From Cytophagales bacterium WSM2-2 (GTDB lineage: Bacteria > Bacteroidota > Bacteroidia > Cytophagales > Cyclobacteriaceae), in the NCBI GenBank assembly GCA_015472025.1, contig BNHL01000001.1, positions 5,382,001-5,446,000 on the forward strand: a stretch of DNA of 64,000 bases, read 5' to 3'. The notes under the pieces were generated by a model. It was not told the DNA's origin. It worked only from the letters and a program-made list of their open reading frames with translations, and ran no database searches. Numbering within the stretch: position 1 is the first letter of the stretch; each line of letters opens with the position of its first letter. This document shows positions 1 through 8,616 of this stretch, piece by piece. A program made the translations under genes and the position numbers.

Positions 1-662
1 CGCATCCACGTTTTAGCGCCACCCTGCCATCCGAAACTCAACGCATTGTAGATCGTTGCGCGGGTTTTATTTCCCATGCGAACAGCACGGTCGCGGATCA
101 CAGCAAAGTCAGGGATCAGACCCATGTACCAGAATACAAGAGAAACCGAGAAATAAGTTGAGATCGCAAATACGTCCCAGAGCAGCGGTGAGTTGAAGTT
201 CACCCACAACGATCCATAGGCATTAGGGAGCGGAAGAGACCAAATCGGTCCGATCCACAAGCGACCCATGTGTGCCAACGGGAAACTCGCAGCACAGATC
301 ACGGCAAAGATTGTCATCGCTTCAGCAGCACGGTTGATAGACATCCTCCAGCGCTGACGGAATAACAAAAGGATAGCAGAAATCAGTGTACCTGCGTGAC
401 CAATACCGACCCACCATACGAAGTTGGTGATGTCCCATGCCCAACCTACGGTTTTGTTCAATCCCCAAACCCCAACACCGTTCCAGAGCAACATCCAGAA
501 GCAATAAGCACCATAGAGCAGCAACACCAGGGAGACTCCAAATGCCATCCACCAAAGTTTGGTTGGCTTTCCTTCTACCTGCCTGCTAATGTCCTCCGAA
601 ACATCTCTGACGGTCTTGCCACCGGTTACCAGAGGTTCGCGCATCGATGAAGTTACTTGCAT
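1..662 (-). CDS. actC: Alternative complex III subunit ActC (NrfD/PsrC-like quinol-binding membrane protein), partial
   Basis: Integral membrane subunit of alternative complex III, which takes electrons from menaquinol and passes them to the ActB/ActA redox subunits. Translating the minus strand gives an unbroken frame from an ATG at 662 to the window edge (220 codons). It has several hydrophobic segments rich in Trp, His and Gly, including WWVGIGHAGTLISA, typical of the NrfD fold. The C-terminal part lies outside the window. An in-frame TAA sits just upstream of 662. A second in-frame ATG at 644 is possible, but the longer N-terminus (MQVTSSMREPLVTGG) matches what I recall of Bacteroidota ActC. 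It follows actB by about 40 nt on the same strand, so the order actA-actB-actC is that of known operons. The operon identity is secure; the exact start is less so. Confidence 0.93.
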   Translation of the reverse strand, partial: MQVTSSMREPLVTGGKTVRDVSEDISRQVEGKPTKLWWMAFGVSLVLLLYGAYCFWMLLWNGVGVWGLNKTVGWAWDITNFVWWVGIGHAGTLISAILLLFRQRWRMSINRAAEAMTIFAVICAASFPLAHMGRLWIGPIWSLPLPNAYGSLWVNFNSPLLWDVFAISTYFSVSLVFWYMGLIPDFAVIRDRAVRMGNKTRATIYNALSFGWQGGAKTWM

Positions 663-703
663 TTTCGTTGATCGTTATTCGTTTTTCCTTAGTTCGATTT
701 CAA

Positions 704-3700
704 TTATGCGTGTTCTGTTGTTGCCTTGTCTTTGTTCCTGATCTTGGTCAGGTAGAAGATGTTAGGCTTCACTCCGATGTCTTCCAACACACGGTACGCG
801 CGCGGGTTACCGATCTTTTTGTCGAAGCTGTAGTTGAATTCTTTCACAGTTTCACCCTTTTCGTTCTTCTTCTCAATCCAATGATCGATCTTCAACAGTT
901 TGCTGAGTTTGCTTTCAGGATTGTTCATGTCACCGAACAGGATAGCTCCGGTTGAACATGCTGCCTGGCATGCGGTAACTACTTCTCCGTCTTTCAATGT
1001 CCTGCGTTCGCGCTTGGCAGTCAGCTTACCTGATTGAATGCGCTGTACGCAGAATGAGCATTTCTCCATCACACCACGTGAACGTACAGTCACCTCAGGG
1101 TTCAACACCATACGACCGAGGTCGGTATTCATTGCCGGATTGGACTGATAGAATTGCTGGTTATCATGGTATTTAAACCAGTTGAACCTGCGTACTTTAT
1201 AAGGACAGTTGTTGGCACAATAACGTGTACCAATGCAACGATTATAAGTCATTTGATTGAGACCTTCTGTGCTATGTGTAGTCGCAGCAACAGGACACAC
1301 CGTTTCGCAAGATGCGTTGTTGCAATGCTGGCAAAGCATCGGTTGGAAAGTAACTTCAGGGTTTTCTGCAGCTTTCTCCAGGCCTTTATAATCTCCGTGA
1401 TCGGTGCCTTCCGGACTGCTGTAATAGCGGTCAATACGCAACCAGTGCATCTCGCGTCTGTTAATCACTTCCTGCTTGCCCACGAGAGACACGTTGTTCT
1501 CCACGTTACAAGCCACTACGCATGATCCGCAACCGGTACACGTGTTCATGTCGATAGCCATACCCCAATGATGATTATTGTAGGCGTGACCTTTCCACAT
1601 ACTCAATGAGCCAGCAGGAACTTTTTCATCCCATTTCGTAACCATAGGATTTTCTCTTCCCGCAGACGGATTCTCTTTAAACTCAGCCAGTGTAGATTCC
1701 TGGATCACACTCTCACGCCCCATGTAAGTCTGGTGAATCTGAGTCTGAGCTATCTGGAAATCTTCTGTAGTCTTCTCAACTGTTACTCCTGTGGTTGCAC
1801 TGTAGTTCCATGAACCATTCACTACAGTTGCCATCGGGTATACATTCACGCCAAGGTTCTCGGCAACAATGCCAACCTTAGTACGACCGTAACCTAATGC
1901 AAGACCAATTGTTCCTTCAGCCTGACCCGGTTGAACCAACGCTCCCAGTGTAACTGTCTTGCCGTTAGCTGTGATTTTTAGTTTCTGTGTATTGCCTTCC
2001 GCATCGTTATTAATTCCCCACTTAACTGCATCTTTTTGTGAGATGGTAACATAGTGATCCCACACGGCTTTAGTGATCGGATCAGGAAGTTCCTGCAACA
2101 ATGGATTGTTCGCCATAGAACCATTTCCTACGCCATAACTTTCGTAGATGCAAATTTCAGCTCCGTCATTGGATGCTTTGTAGCCTGCAGCAATCGAAGA
2201 GGCAGCGCCATCTACATTACCAGCAAACGAAAGGGCTTTAGGCTCTTTTGCTTTGCTATCCTTTGCCTTGCCGTCTTTTGCTTTCACTTCTTTCGCAACG
2301 GGCAGGTAAACTCCGTCATACAGGCACTTATCCCAGAATGACTGGAAGTCCATGTCTTTCTCATTGAACCAGCTCTTCCAGTTAGACTGAATCACGCTGA
2401 AATAATCTTCTACATTTTCACCGGCCCACGTGAGTAAACTCACTTGCGCCTGGCGTGTCTTGAAGATTGGTGTGATAGCAGGTTGTGATAAACTGAACGA
2501 ATTATTCTTAGGTTCGAAGTCGTTCCATGACTCAAGGTAATGATGATCCGGAGCCATGTAAGCGCTCGCAGAAGCTGTCTCATCAGGAGTGTAGGAAGTA
2601 GATACGGACAATGCGATATTCTTCAACGCATTCGCCAACGTCTCCCCCATCGGATGATCATAAACCGGGTTGCAATTATAGAAAATCACTGCACCGATCT
2701 TGCCGTCCTTTGCATCGTTTACAAAGGCAGACATTTTCTCGTCATTTCCTTTACGGAAATTGATTGGCAACATCATATTAATAGTGCTGCCATAGCTTCC
2801 GAGCATATCATTAATACCGTTGATCAACACCTGAACTGCACTGTCATTTGATCCGCAGACCACAAGAGCGCTTCCTTTGTTAGACCAAAGTTCTTCTGCC
2901 GCCTTCTCGAGGTTTGCCACTTTGTCGATACTTGCCGACAAGCTTGACTTGCCTGCTTTTGCAGCAATCAAATTATAAAGTTGTGCAACAACCAAACCCA
3001 ATTGTGAAGGCTTGATCATCGTGCGATAGTCCGCGTTGGCACCTGTAAGCGACAAGTTGGACTCAAATTGATAGTGACGGGACATCTCACGCTTGTCTTC
3101 GCTCACCTCGCGGTTCACTGCATACTGCTTGGTGAATTCGATTGGCGAAAGCCAGGTGCCGAGAAAGTCCGCATCTATACTTACAATTGTTTTCGCTTTG
3201 CTAAAATCATATGACGGGATAACAGACGCTCCAAATGATTCGTTATTGGCTTTGCTGATTCCATAAGCAGAGATCGCATCGTACTCGATGTGTTCTGTCG
3301 TAGGGTATTTCGCTTTGAATTTATCAATGGTATTCAGCGTGCTTGGGCTAATGATAGTGCTGCTCACAATGCGGATAGCTCCACCTTTGCCCGCAACTTC
3401 ATTCAGCTTGGCTGTAATTTCTTTGTCGATGGTTTCCCAGTCGGTCTTCTTCTCTCCTATTTGCGGCCAGCGCAAACGGTAATTATCATAGAGCGAAAGA
3501 ACGGATGCTTCTACTTGTGCGTTGGTTCCGCCCATCGTCACCGGGGAAAGGCTGTTACCCTCTACTTTAATAGGGCGGCCATCGCGAACCTTTACTACAA
3601 TACTGCAGTAGTCACCACCATTAATATAGGATGATGCGTAATAGTTAGGAATGCCTGCATCGGCATCCACCGGTTTCATCACATATGGAATCGCCTTACG

Positions 3701-3895
3701 AACAGGTGCCTCGCAGGCTGCGAGAGATGCTGCCGCAACGCTAAAGCCCATCATCTTGAGGAAATCCCTTCGCTTATGCGTAGGATTTTCTTCTACGCTA
3801 AGGTCAACAAATTCCTTGTCGGCATGCTTTACGTAGTTCGGGTCGTTTTTCAGTTGGGCTAACCCTTTCCAATATGTCTTCTTTGTTTCGCTCAT
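704..3895 (-). CDS. actB: Alternative complex III subunit ActB (molybdopterin-oxidoreductase-like with iron-sulfur domain)
   Basis: Large peripheral redox subunit of alternative complex III, 1063 aa. The N-terminus carries a Tat-like signal, KRRDFLK at residues 41-47, followed by a hydrophobic stretch ending in a lipobox-like SLAAC (Cys61), so export and possible lipid anchoring are expected. The middle is the molybdopterin-oxidoreductase-like fold, which in ActB is known to lack the cofactor. The C-terminal third, from about residue 785, is a ferredoxin-like domain with Cys clusters CTGCGSC, CQHCNNASCETVC, CIGTRYCANNC and CSFC plus CQAAC, enough for several Fe-S clusters. A Lys/Ala-rich insertion (KAKDGKAKDSKAKEPKA) near residues 535-555 is a low-complexity linker. 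It lies between actA and actC with short gaps, so co-transcription from the 5235-5265 promoter is expected. Confidence 0.96.
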   Translation of the reverse strand: MSETKKTYWKGLAQLKNDPNYVKHADKEFVDLSVEENPTHKRRDFLKMMGFSVAAASLAACEAPVRKAIPYVMKPVDADAGIPNYYASSYINGGDYCSIVVKVRDGRPIKVEGNSLSPVTMGGTNAQVEASVLSLYDNYRLRWPQIGEKKTDWETIDKEITAKLNEVAGKGGAIRIVSSTIISPSTLNTIDKFKAKYPTTEHIEYDAISAYGISKANNESFGASVIPSYDFSKAKTIVSIDADFLGTWLSPIEFTKQYAVNREVSEDKREMSRHYQFESNLSLTGANADYRTMIKPSQLGLVVAQLYNLIAAKAGKSSLSASIDKVANLEKAAEELWSNKGSALVVCGSNDSAVQVLINGINDMLGSYGSTINMMLPINFRKGNDEKMSAFVNDAKDGKIGAVIFYNCNPVYDHPMGETLANALKNIALSVSTSYTPDETASASAYMAPDHHYLESWNDFEPKNNSFSLSQPAITPIFKTRQAQVSLLTWAGENVEDYFSVIQSNWKSWFNEKDMDFQSFWDKCLYDGVYLPVAKEVKAKDGKAKDSKAKEPKALSFAGNVDGAASSIAAGYKASNDGAEICIYESYGVGNGSMANNPLLQELPDPITKAVWDHYVTISQKDAVKWGINNDAEGNTQKLKITANGKTVTLGALVQPGQAEGTIGLALGYGRTKVGIVAENLGVNVYPMATVVNGSWNYSATTGVTVEKTTEDFQIAQTQIHQTYMGRESVIQESTLAEFKENPSAGRENPMVTKWDEKVPAGSLSMWKGHAYNNHHWGMAIDMNTCTGCGSCVVACNVENNVSLVGKQEVINRREMHWLRIDRYYSSPEGTDHGDYKGLEKAAENPEVTFQPMLCQHCNNASCETVCPVAATTHSTEGLNQMTYNRCIGTRYCANNCPYKVRRFNWFKYHDNQQFYQSNPAMNTDLGRMVLNPEVTVRSRGVMEKCSFCVQRIQSGKLTAKRERRTLKDGEVVTACQAACSTGAILFGDMNNPESKLSKLLKIDHWIEKKNEKGETVKEFNYSFDKKIGNPRAYRVLEDIGVKPNIFYLTKIRNKDKATTEHA

Positions 3896-3928
3896 ATCTT
3901 GTTCAGATCGAATGGATTAGATGCTCTA

Positions 3929-5197
3929 TTAATAGTGACACTTCGAACACTCAAGTCCGCCAATGTCTTCCACTTTCATTTTTGAATTTGCTCCTTTAGA
4001 TGCGTTGTGGATTTCCACAAGCTTGTCATAGTAAGCATTGTTTTCGGTGTTCACGTCTGTCTTTCTGTGACAATCGATACACCAGCCCATGGTGAGCAGT
4101 GAATATTGCTTCACTACATCCATTTCTTCAATCGGGCCGTGGCACGTCTGGCACTTCACTCCCGCTACATTATAGTGTTGTGAGTGATTGAAGTACGCGA
4201 GGTCTGGCAAGTTGTGGATACGTACCCACTCAATCGGCTTTTGCTTGCCGGTGTAAGAGGCCGTCTTCACATCATAACCGATGGCTGCATAAATCTTTTG
4301 GATCTCCGGTGACTCTTGTTTGATCTGCGAGTGGCAGTTCATACAAATATTAGGAGAAGGGATATTGGCTTGCTTGCCTTTGGCTGCACCAGTATGGCAG
4401 TATACGCAATTGATCTCGTAAGCGCCCGCATGAAGCTTGTGCGAGAACGCGATCGGCTGCTTAGGCTGATAGCCTTGTTGTACACCTATAGAGTAGAGTC
4501 CGTCAATTAATGTCTTGAACGTGATTGCAGTCACTACGAACATCACCAGGAAGATGAAGCCCGAGCTCCGCATGAATACAGACAATGTATATGGGTTGTT
4601 AACTACGTCACTGTCTTCTTCACTTAACTTCTTGTCATTCAAATATTTCTTAAGTGCATTGACGATCAAACCGAGGATCACCAACATGAGGATCAGGATG
4701 ATCACCATCCCAATAAATATAGCATCGATGTAACCGGTAGGAATTGAACTTCCACCACCATTTCCTCCAGCGGTAACGTTTCCAGGACCAGGTGTTGGTG
4801 CATCTGGCTTATCCGCTTCAGCTTTCACATAAGCCATGATGCTCATGATCTGATCATCAGTATAGCTGGTGAAAGCCGTCATCTGGCTCTTGTTGTTGTC
4901 CGCATACAACTGCACCGCATACTTGTCACCGCTGGCGATCACTTTAGCCGGGTTCCGCACCCAGTTCTTGATCCATGCAATGGATGGGGCGCGGTCGTAG
5001 ACACCTGCAAGTGCAGGGCCGACCACTTTTTGTTTCACCTTATGGCAAGACTTACAATTGCCATTGAATAGTTCTTCACCTGCCTTGATCACGGCAGCAT
5101 CTTTAGAGATGTCTTGCGAAAATGATACGAAACTTGTAAGTATTAACAGAGCGAGAGCGGAGAACTTGAGAAGACCAGATATTTTTTCGTTCATCAT
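3929..5197 (-). CDS. actA: Alternative complex III subunit ActA, multiheme cytochrome c with extra N-terminal monoheme domain
   Basis: Membrane-anchored c-type cytochrome of alternative complex III, 422 aa, first gene of the operon. It has a signal peptide at the N-terminus. Six CxxCH haem sites are visible: CKSCH (48-52), CVYCH (264-268), CMNCH (285-289), CQTCH (349-353), CIDCH (373-377) and CSKCH (417-421). The first belongs to a class I monoheme domain (about residues 30-130). A Gly/Pro/Asn linker follows, then two hydrophobic segments (about 156-183 and 211-232) and the pentaheme domain. Classical ActA is pentaheme, so the N-terminal domain is an extra electron carrier fused in. Tandem ATG codons at 5197 and 5194 are both possible starts. 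A -33/-7 promoter lies about 40 nt upstream. Confidence 0.94.
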   Translation of the reverse strand: MMNEKISGLLKFSALALLILTSFVSFSQDISKDAAVIKAGEELFNGNCKSCHKVKQKVVGPALAGVYDRAPSIAWIKNWVRNPAKVIASGDKYAVQLYADNNKSQMTAFTSYTDDQIMSIMAYVKAEADKPDAPTPGPGNVTAGGNGGGSSIPTGYIDAIFIGMVIILILMLVILGLIVNALKKYLNDKKLSEEDSDVVNNPYTLSVFMRSSGFIFLVMFVVTAITFKTLIDGLYSIGVQQGYQPKQPIAFSHKLHAGAYEINCVYCHTGAAKGKQANIPSPNICMNCHSQIKQESPEIQKIYAAIGYDVKTASYTGKQKPIEWVRIHNLPDLAYFNHSQHYNVAGVKCQTCHGPIEEMDVVKQYSLLTMGWCIDCHRKTDVNTENNAYYDKLVEIHNASKGANSKMKVEDIGGLECSKCHY

Positions 5198-5234
5198 GGT
5201 ACGTTTAGGTAACCTCTTTTTAGCGGAATTGCAG

Positions 5235-5265
5235 CAAATCTACACCTCGATCGCATTTTTTCAAA
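5235..5265 (-). promoter_or_regulatory. Bacteroidota-type promoter of the act operon
   Basis: On the minus strand the sequence reads TTTG (5265-5262), exactly 19 nt, then TAGATTTG (5242-5235). This fits the Bacteroidota housekeeping consensus TTTG-N19-TAnnTTTG perfectly. Transcription would start near 5228, giving a leader of about 30 nt before the actA ATG. No other promoter-like match is as good in this intergenic region. Confidence 0.72.
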
Positions 5266-5421
5266 TTTATTTTATCAACACTGAGATTTTTTCTTGAGCG
5301 GTAATCGTGCTCGGAGGGGAAATAGCAAGTAATGTCATGACGGCTACCAAGTGAGTGCCTGATCATGAAGACATTTGTTACAATATAGTCCTAATTTAGA
5401 ATTAATTTTAATTAGATACCC

Positions 5422-5997
5422 ATGATCAATGCATTTGAATATGTCACCGTCTTCATATCCATCATCCTCGGCTTGGGTGTTACTCAGATATTAACGGGCA
5501 TTGCAGATCTCGTCCATCAAAAAGAGCGGGTGAAAGTCTACTGGCCGCACACCGTTTGGGTCTTGCTGGCATTGATCCTACACGTTCAGGAATGGTGGGT
5601 GATCTTTGAGCTTCGCACTTTTGAGCGTTGGCGACTGCCTACGTTTTTGTTTATTATGCTGTACCCTACCGTGTTGTTCATTTTAGCCCGATTGCTTTTC
5701 CCTTTTGGTTATAGCGAAGGAGCCATCGACCTTAAAGAATTCTACTACAAAAACTACCGTAAGATTTTCCTTTTCGTTTCAATCCTCGCCATGCTGTCCA
5801 TATTAGATAACCTGATCATGAGACAATATGTAATTGAAGACCTTGTCGGACCATCGGTCGTATTTATCTCTTTCTCTTCCGTAGCATTGATAAAAAGCAA
5901 GAAGCAGTGGGTTCACCAGTTGATGGCTGCACTCATGCTCTCCATGCTCACGCTTACCATCATTATTCAATGGGATGAGTGGCTTATTGCGAACTAG
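5422..5997 (+). CDS. Polytopic membrane protein of unknown function
   Basis: 191 aa protein with about six hydrophobic helices: residues 6-28, 42-62, 73-95, 112-130, 138-156 and 165-187. Short polar loops carry charged residues, such as the loop HQKERVK after helix 1. I recognise no family motif and no signal peptide beyond the first helix. It starts with ATG and ends 2 nt before the ATG of the FAD oxidoreductase, so the two are probably translated from one transcript. That link suggests a shared role but does not identify it. The 224-nt region upstream separates it from the divergent act operon and shows no clear plus-strand promoter. Confidence 0.75.
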   Translation: MINAFEYVTVFISIILGLGVTQILTGIADLVHQKERVKVYWPHTVWVLLALILHVQEWWVIFELRTFERWRLPTFLFIMLYPTVLFILARLLFPFGYSEGAIDLKEFYYKNYRKIFLFVSILAMLSILDNLIMRQYVIEDLVGPSVVFISFSSVALIKSKKQWVHQLMAALMLSMLTLTIIIQWDEWLIAN

Positions 5998-5999
5998 TC

Positions 6000-7151
6000 A
6001 TGGCCAATACGAATACGTTTGCTCCCGCCTCTATCCGGATTGACACCGCCGGGATTGGCTTGCCAAAAAATTCCAAGGTAGTTGTTGTGGGTGCCGGTGC
6101 TTTTGGCGGGTGGACCTCGCTCTACTTATTAAGGAGTGGATATCGCGTCACCTTAATTGACGCCTGGGGACCTGGTAACTCCCGGAGCAGTTCCGGAGAC
6201 GAGACTCGTGTGATCCGCTCTACCTATGGTGATAACGAATTCTACTTTAGCCTGAACGTCCGTGCGCTTGAACTATGGAAGGAGAACCAGCAGCAGTGGA
6301 ACAAGCAGCTCTTCTTCAACACTGGAGTGATCTGGTTCTGCTACCAGGAGAAAAGTCCGCTGGTAGATGATTCTATTCCTTTTTCCAAAAAATATAATAT
6401 GGAATACGAGTACCTGGATCGGAAGGACATAAAGAAGAAATACCCGGTTGTAAACGTTGACGACCTGCACCACGCCTGGTTCGATCCTTACGGTGGGTTT
6501 CTCAAAGCGCGCGAAAGTTGTCAGGCAGTGAACGAGGCGTTCGTTCGCGAAGGCGGTACTTTTATTCAGGCATACGCCAAACCCGGCACAACCTCTCCCT
6601 CAGGAATCGATTGCGTGTCGCTGTCAAATGGAGAAAAAATCTCTGCTGATATTTATCTTTTCGCCTGCGGACCATGGCTTGGTCAACTCTTCCCGGAAGT
6701 ACTGGGCGGCAAGATCACCTGCACAAAACAGGAAGCATACTACTTCGGTGTGCCTCAAGTGCAGTCGGTTGCTTTTGACAAGATGCCTGTATGGATCGAC
6801 CTCGATGGACATGACTTCTATTATGGAATACCTGGCAATTCACATCGTGGTTTTAAAATTGGCGTGGACTTACGCGGGGAAGTTTTCGATCCGACCCTCG
6901 GTGAGCGAACGTACAATCCCGACACACTCCTGCATGCACGCAAATTCATCGGCCACCGTTTCCCTGATTTGAAAAACGCTCCGGTGGTAGAAAGCCGCGT
7001 TTGCCCATATGAAAACTCTCCCGACGGCAACTTCATTTTTGAGCAACATCCTCACATAAAAAACACATGGTTTCTGGGAGGCGGATCAGGCCATGGTTTC
7101 AAACACGGACCTGCTTTGGGAGAAATGGTTTCCCGCGCATTTTCCATGTAA
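6000..7151 (+). CDS. FAD-dependent oxidoreductase of the DAO / monomeric sarcosine oxidase family
   Basis: 383 aa flavoenzyme of the D-amino-acid oxidase superfamily; the members it most resembles oxidise N-methylated amino acids. Residues 27-50 hold the Rossmann dinucleotide motif (VVVVGAGAFGGW). The C-terminus carries GGGSGHGFKHGPALGE, as in sarcosine and N-methyltryptophan oxidases. Cys335 in RVCPYENSPDGNF aligns by eye with the cysteine that binds FAD covalently in monomeric sarcosine oxidase, so covalent flavin is predicted. The ATG at 6000 was chosen over an upstream in-frame start at 5979, because 5979 lies inside the previous gene and 6000 sits 2 nt after its stop. The substrate cannot be read from the sequence. 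There is no signal peptide, so it is probably cytoplasmic. Confidence 0.88.
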   Translation: MANTNTFAPASIRIDTAGIGLPKNSKVVVVGAGAFGGWTSLYLLRSGYRVTLIDAWGPGNSRSSSGDETRVIRSTYGDNEFYFSLNVRALELWKENQQQWNKQLFFNTGVIWFCYQEKSPLVDDSIPFSKKYNMEYEYLDRKDIKKKYPVVNVDDLHHAWFDPYGGFLKARESCQAVNEAFVREGGTFIQAYAKPGTTSPSGIDCVSLSNGEKISADIYLFACGPWLGQLFPEVLGGKITCTKQEAYYFGVPQVQSVAFDKMPVWIDLDGHDFYYGIPGNSHRGFKIGVDLRGEVFDPTLGERTYNPDTLLHARKFIGHRFPDLKNAPVVESRVCPYENSPDGNFIFEQHPHIKNTWFLGGGSGHGFKHGPALGEMVSRAFSM

Positions 7152-7255
7152 TTCTAACTAGGAAAATTCTGAGGATTTCTCATCTTTGTGGCTTCCTCAT
7201 TCCGGCTTTAATCACTATCCATCAAAACACCCCAAGTAACCATCGGAAATAATCA

Positions 7256-8500
7256 TTGAAGACGATACGTTTTCTCTTTTTAGTGCTCATGGCTCACGGA
7301 CTGTTTTCCCAAAGCAATCAGTCCGTCAATTCAAGTGGGATAATTGATTTGCATCACTCACGCTTAGCCGAATCTTCACAGCCTCTTAATGGCTCGTGTC
7401 TGTTCTTTGCCGATCAACTTCTTACACCGGAGGAATGTAAGAGCACACCAGGTCAGGTCACTGATTTCCCTCATCTTATTAAAGAGAACCAAACCAAAGA
7501 AGCCGGGTTAGGCTATGCCACTTTTCTGTTAACTGTTCTTCTTCCCCCCGATCAGAAAGAGCTGGGGATTGCGATCCCTCAAATGTATTCGGCTTATAAA
7601 CTTTGGGCCAACGGAAAAGTAATTGCGCAGAACGGAACAGTAGGTAAAACGAAAGAAGAATACACTCCGCAGTGGCGGCCACAAACAGTTTCATTCAAAG
7701 TGAACTCCGATACGCTTTCACTTGTATTGCAGATCGCCAACTTCGATCATATCAAAGGCGGGATCAAAGAGCCCATCTACCTCGGCAAATCATCCGTGAT
7801 GCAGTTCAAACGAAATGTGTCAGAGATCAGCAAACTGGTAGAAGCTACAGCCTTGTCGTTGATCGGCTTTTTCTTTCTCTTGATTTTCATCTTCTCTCGC
7901 AACAAGAAAGTAGCTCTTTATTTCGCATTGCTCTGCCTCACGTGGGCGGTGCGATCCCTGTTTTCGAACCTTTATCTTTTCATCTATTACTTCCCTGACT
8001 TCAACTGGATGGTCATGATCCGCGTAGAGTACATATCACTTTACCTTACCATGATTTGGGCTATTCTTTTTCTAAGCAGTCTATTTCAGAGTGAGTCCAA
8101 TGTCATAATCAAATACGGATTAGTTATTTGTAATATCCTGTTTGTATTGTTTACCATGTCTTCAGGGCCACGCGCTTTTACTCAAGGTCTCACGGTTTAC
8201 CTGATCACTTCCGGGATACTTATCATCTATGGAATTTATATTATTGTACGTGCCTGGGTGAACGAACGCACCGGCTCTGGATTGATCACGATTTCGATCG
8301 TACTCGGATTGAATATTTTCGGCTACGACATCTTTGTATTCGAAGGGTTTTCCTCTTACGATCCCGTCATCTTCAGCGCGGGTTATATTTTTATTTTCCT
8401 TCTCATGGCATTAGGGCTTGCCTCCCATCTCAACCTGATCAAAAGTAAGCCGGGAGTCACCACGCTCCTCACCTACGATGATCTTTACAAAAACCAATGA
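7256..8500 (+). CDS. 7TM-DISM-type membrane receptor without an intracellular output domain (TTG start)
   Basis: 414 aa. A signal peptide (about residues 1-19) is followed by an extracytoplasmic domain to about residue 190, of the kind found in 7TMR-DISM receptors. Seven hydrophobic helices then run to about residue 395. In most family members a kinase, cyclase or helix-turn-helix module follows the seventh helix. Here only about 18 residues remain, so any signalling must go through a partner. The start is TTG at 7256: an in-frame TAA lies two codons upstream, no ATG precedes the signal peptide, and the TTG gives a well-formed one (KTIRFLFLVLMAHGLFSQ). It is about 100 nt downstream of the oxidoreductase, same strand. 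The ligand is unknown. Confidence 0.78.
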   Translation: MKTIRFLFLVLMAHGLFSQSNQSVNSSGIIDLHHSRLAESSQPLNGSCLFFADQLLTPEECKSTPGQVTDFPHLIKENQTKEAGLGYATFLLTVLLPPDQKELGIAIPQMYSAYKLWANGKVIAQNGTVGKTKEEYTPQWRPQTVSFKVNSDTLSLVLQIANFDHIKGGIKEPIYLGKSSVMQFKRNVSEISKLVEATALSLIGFFFLLIFIFSRNKKVALYFALLCLTWAVRSLFSNLYLFIYYFPDFNWMVMIRVEYISLYLTMIWAILFLSSLFQSESNVIIKYGLVICNILFVLFTMSSGPRAFTQGLTVYLITSGILIIYGIYIIVRAWVNERTGSGLITISIVLGLNIFGYDIFVFEGFSSYDPVIFSAGYIFIFLLMALGLASHLNLIKSKPGVTTLLTYDDLYKNQ

Positions 8501-8616
8501 CAGTTGCGGATTTATTCCGCAACCTCTCTTACATTATTTCCCCGGCCCCTCTCTCACTTTTCCCTTTGCACTCTAAAATTTTAGTCTTAGGTTCACAGCC
8601 TTATTAATTTACCTCT

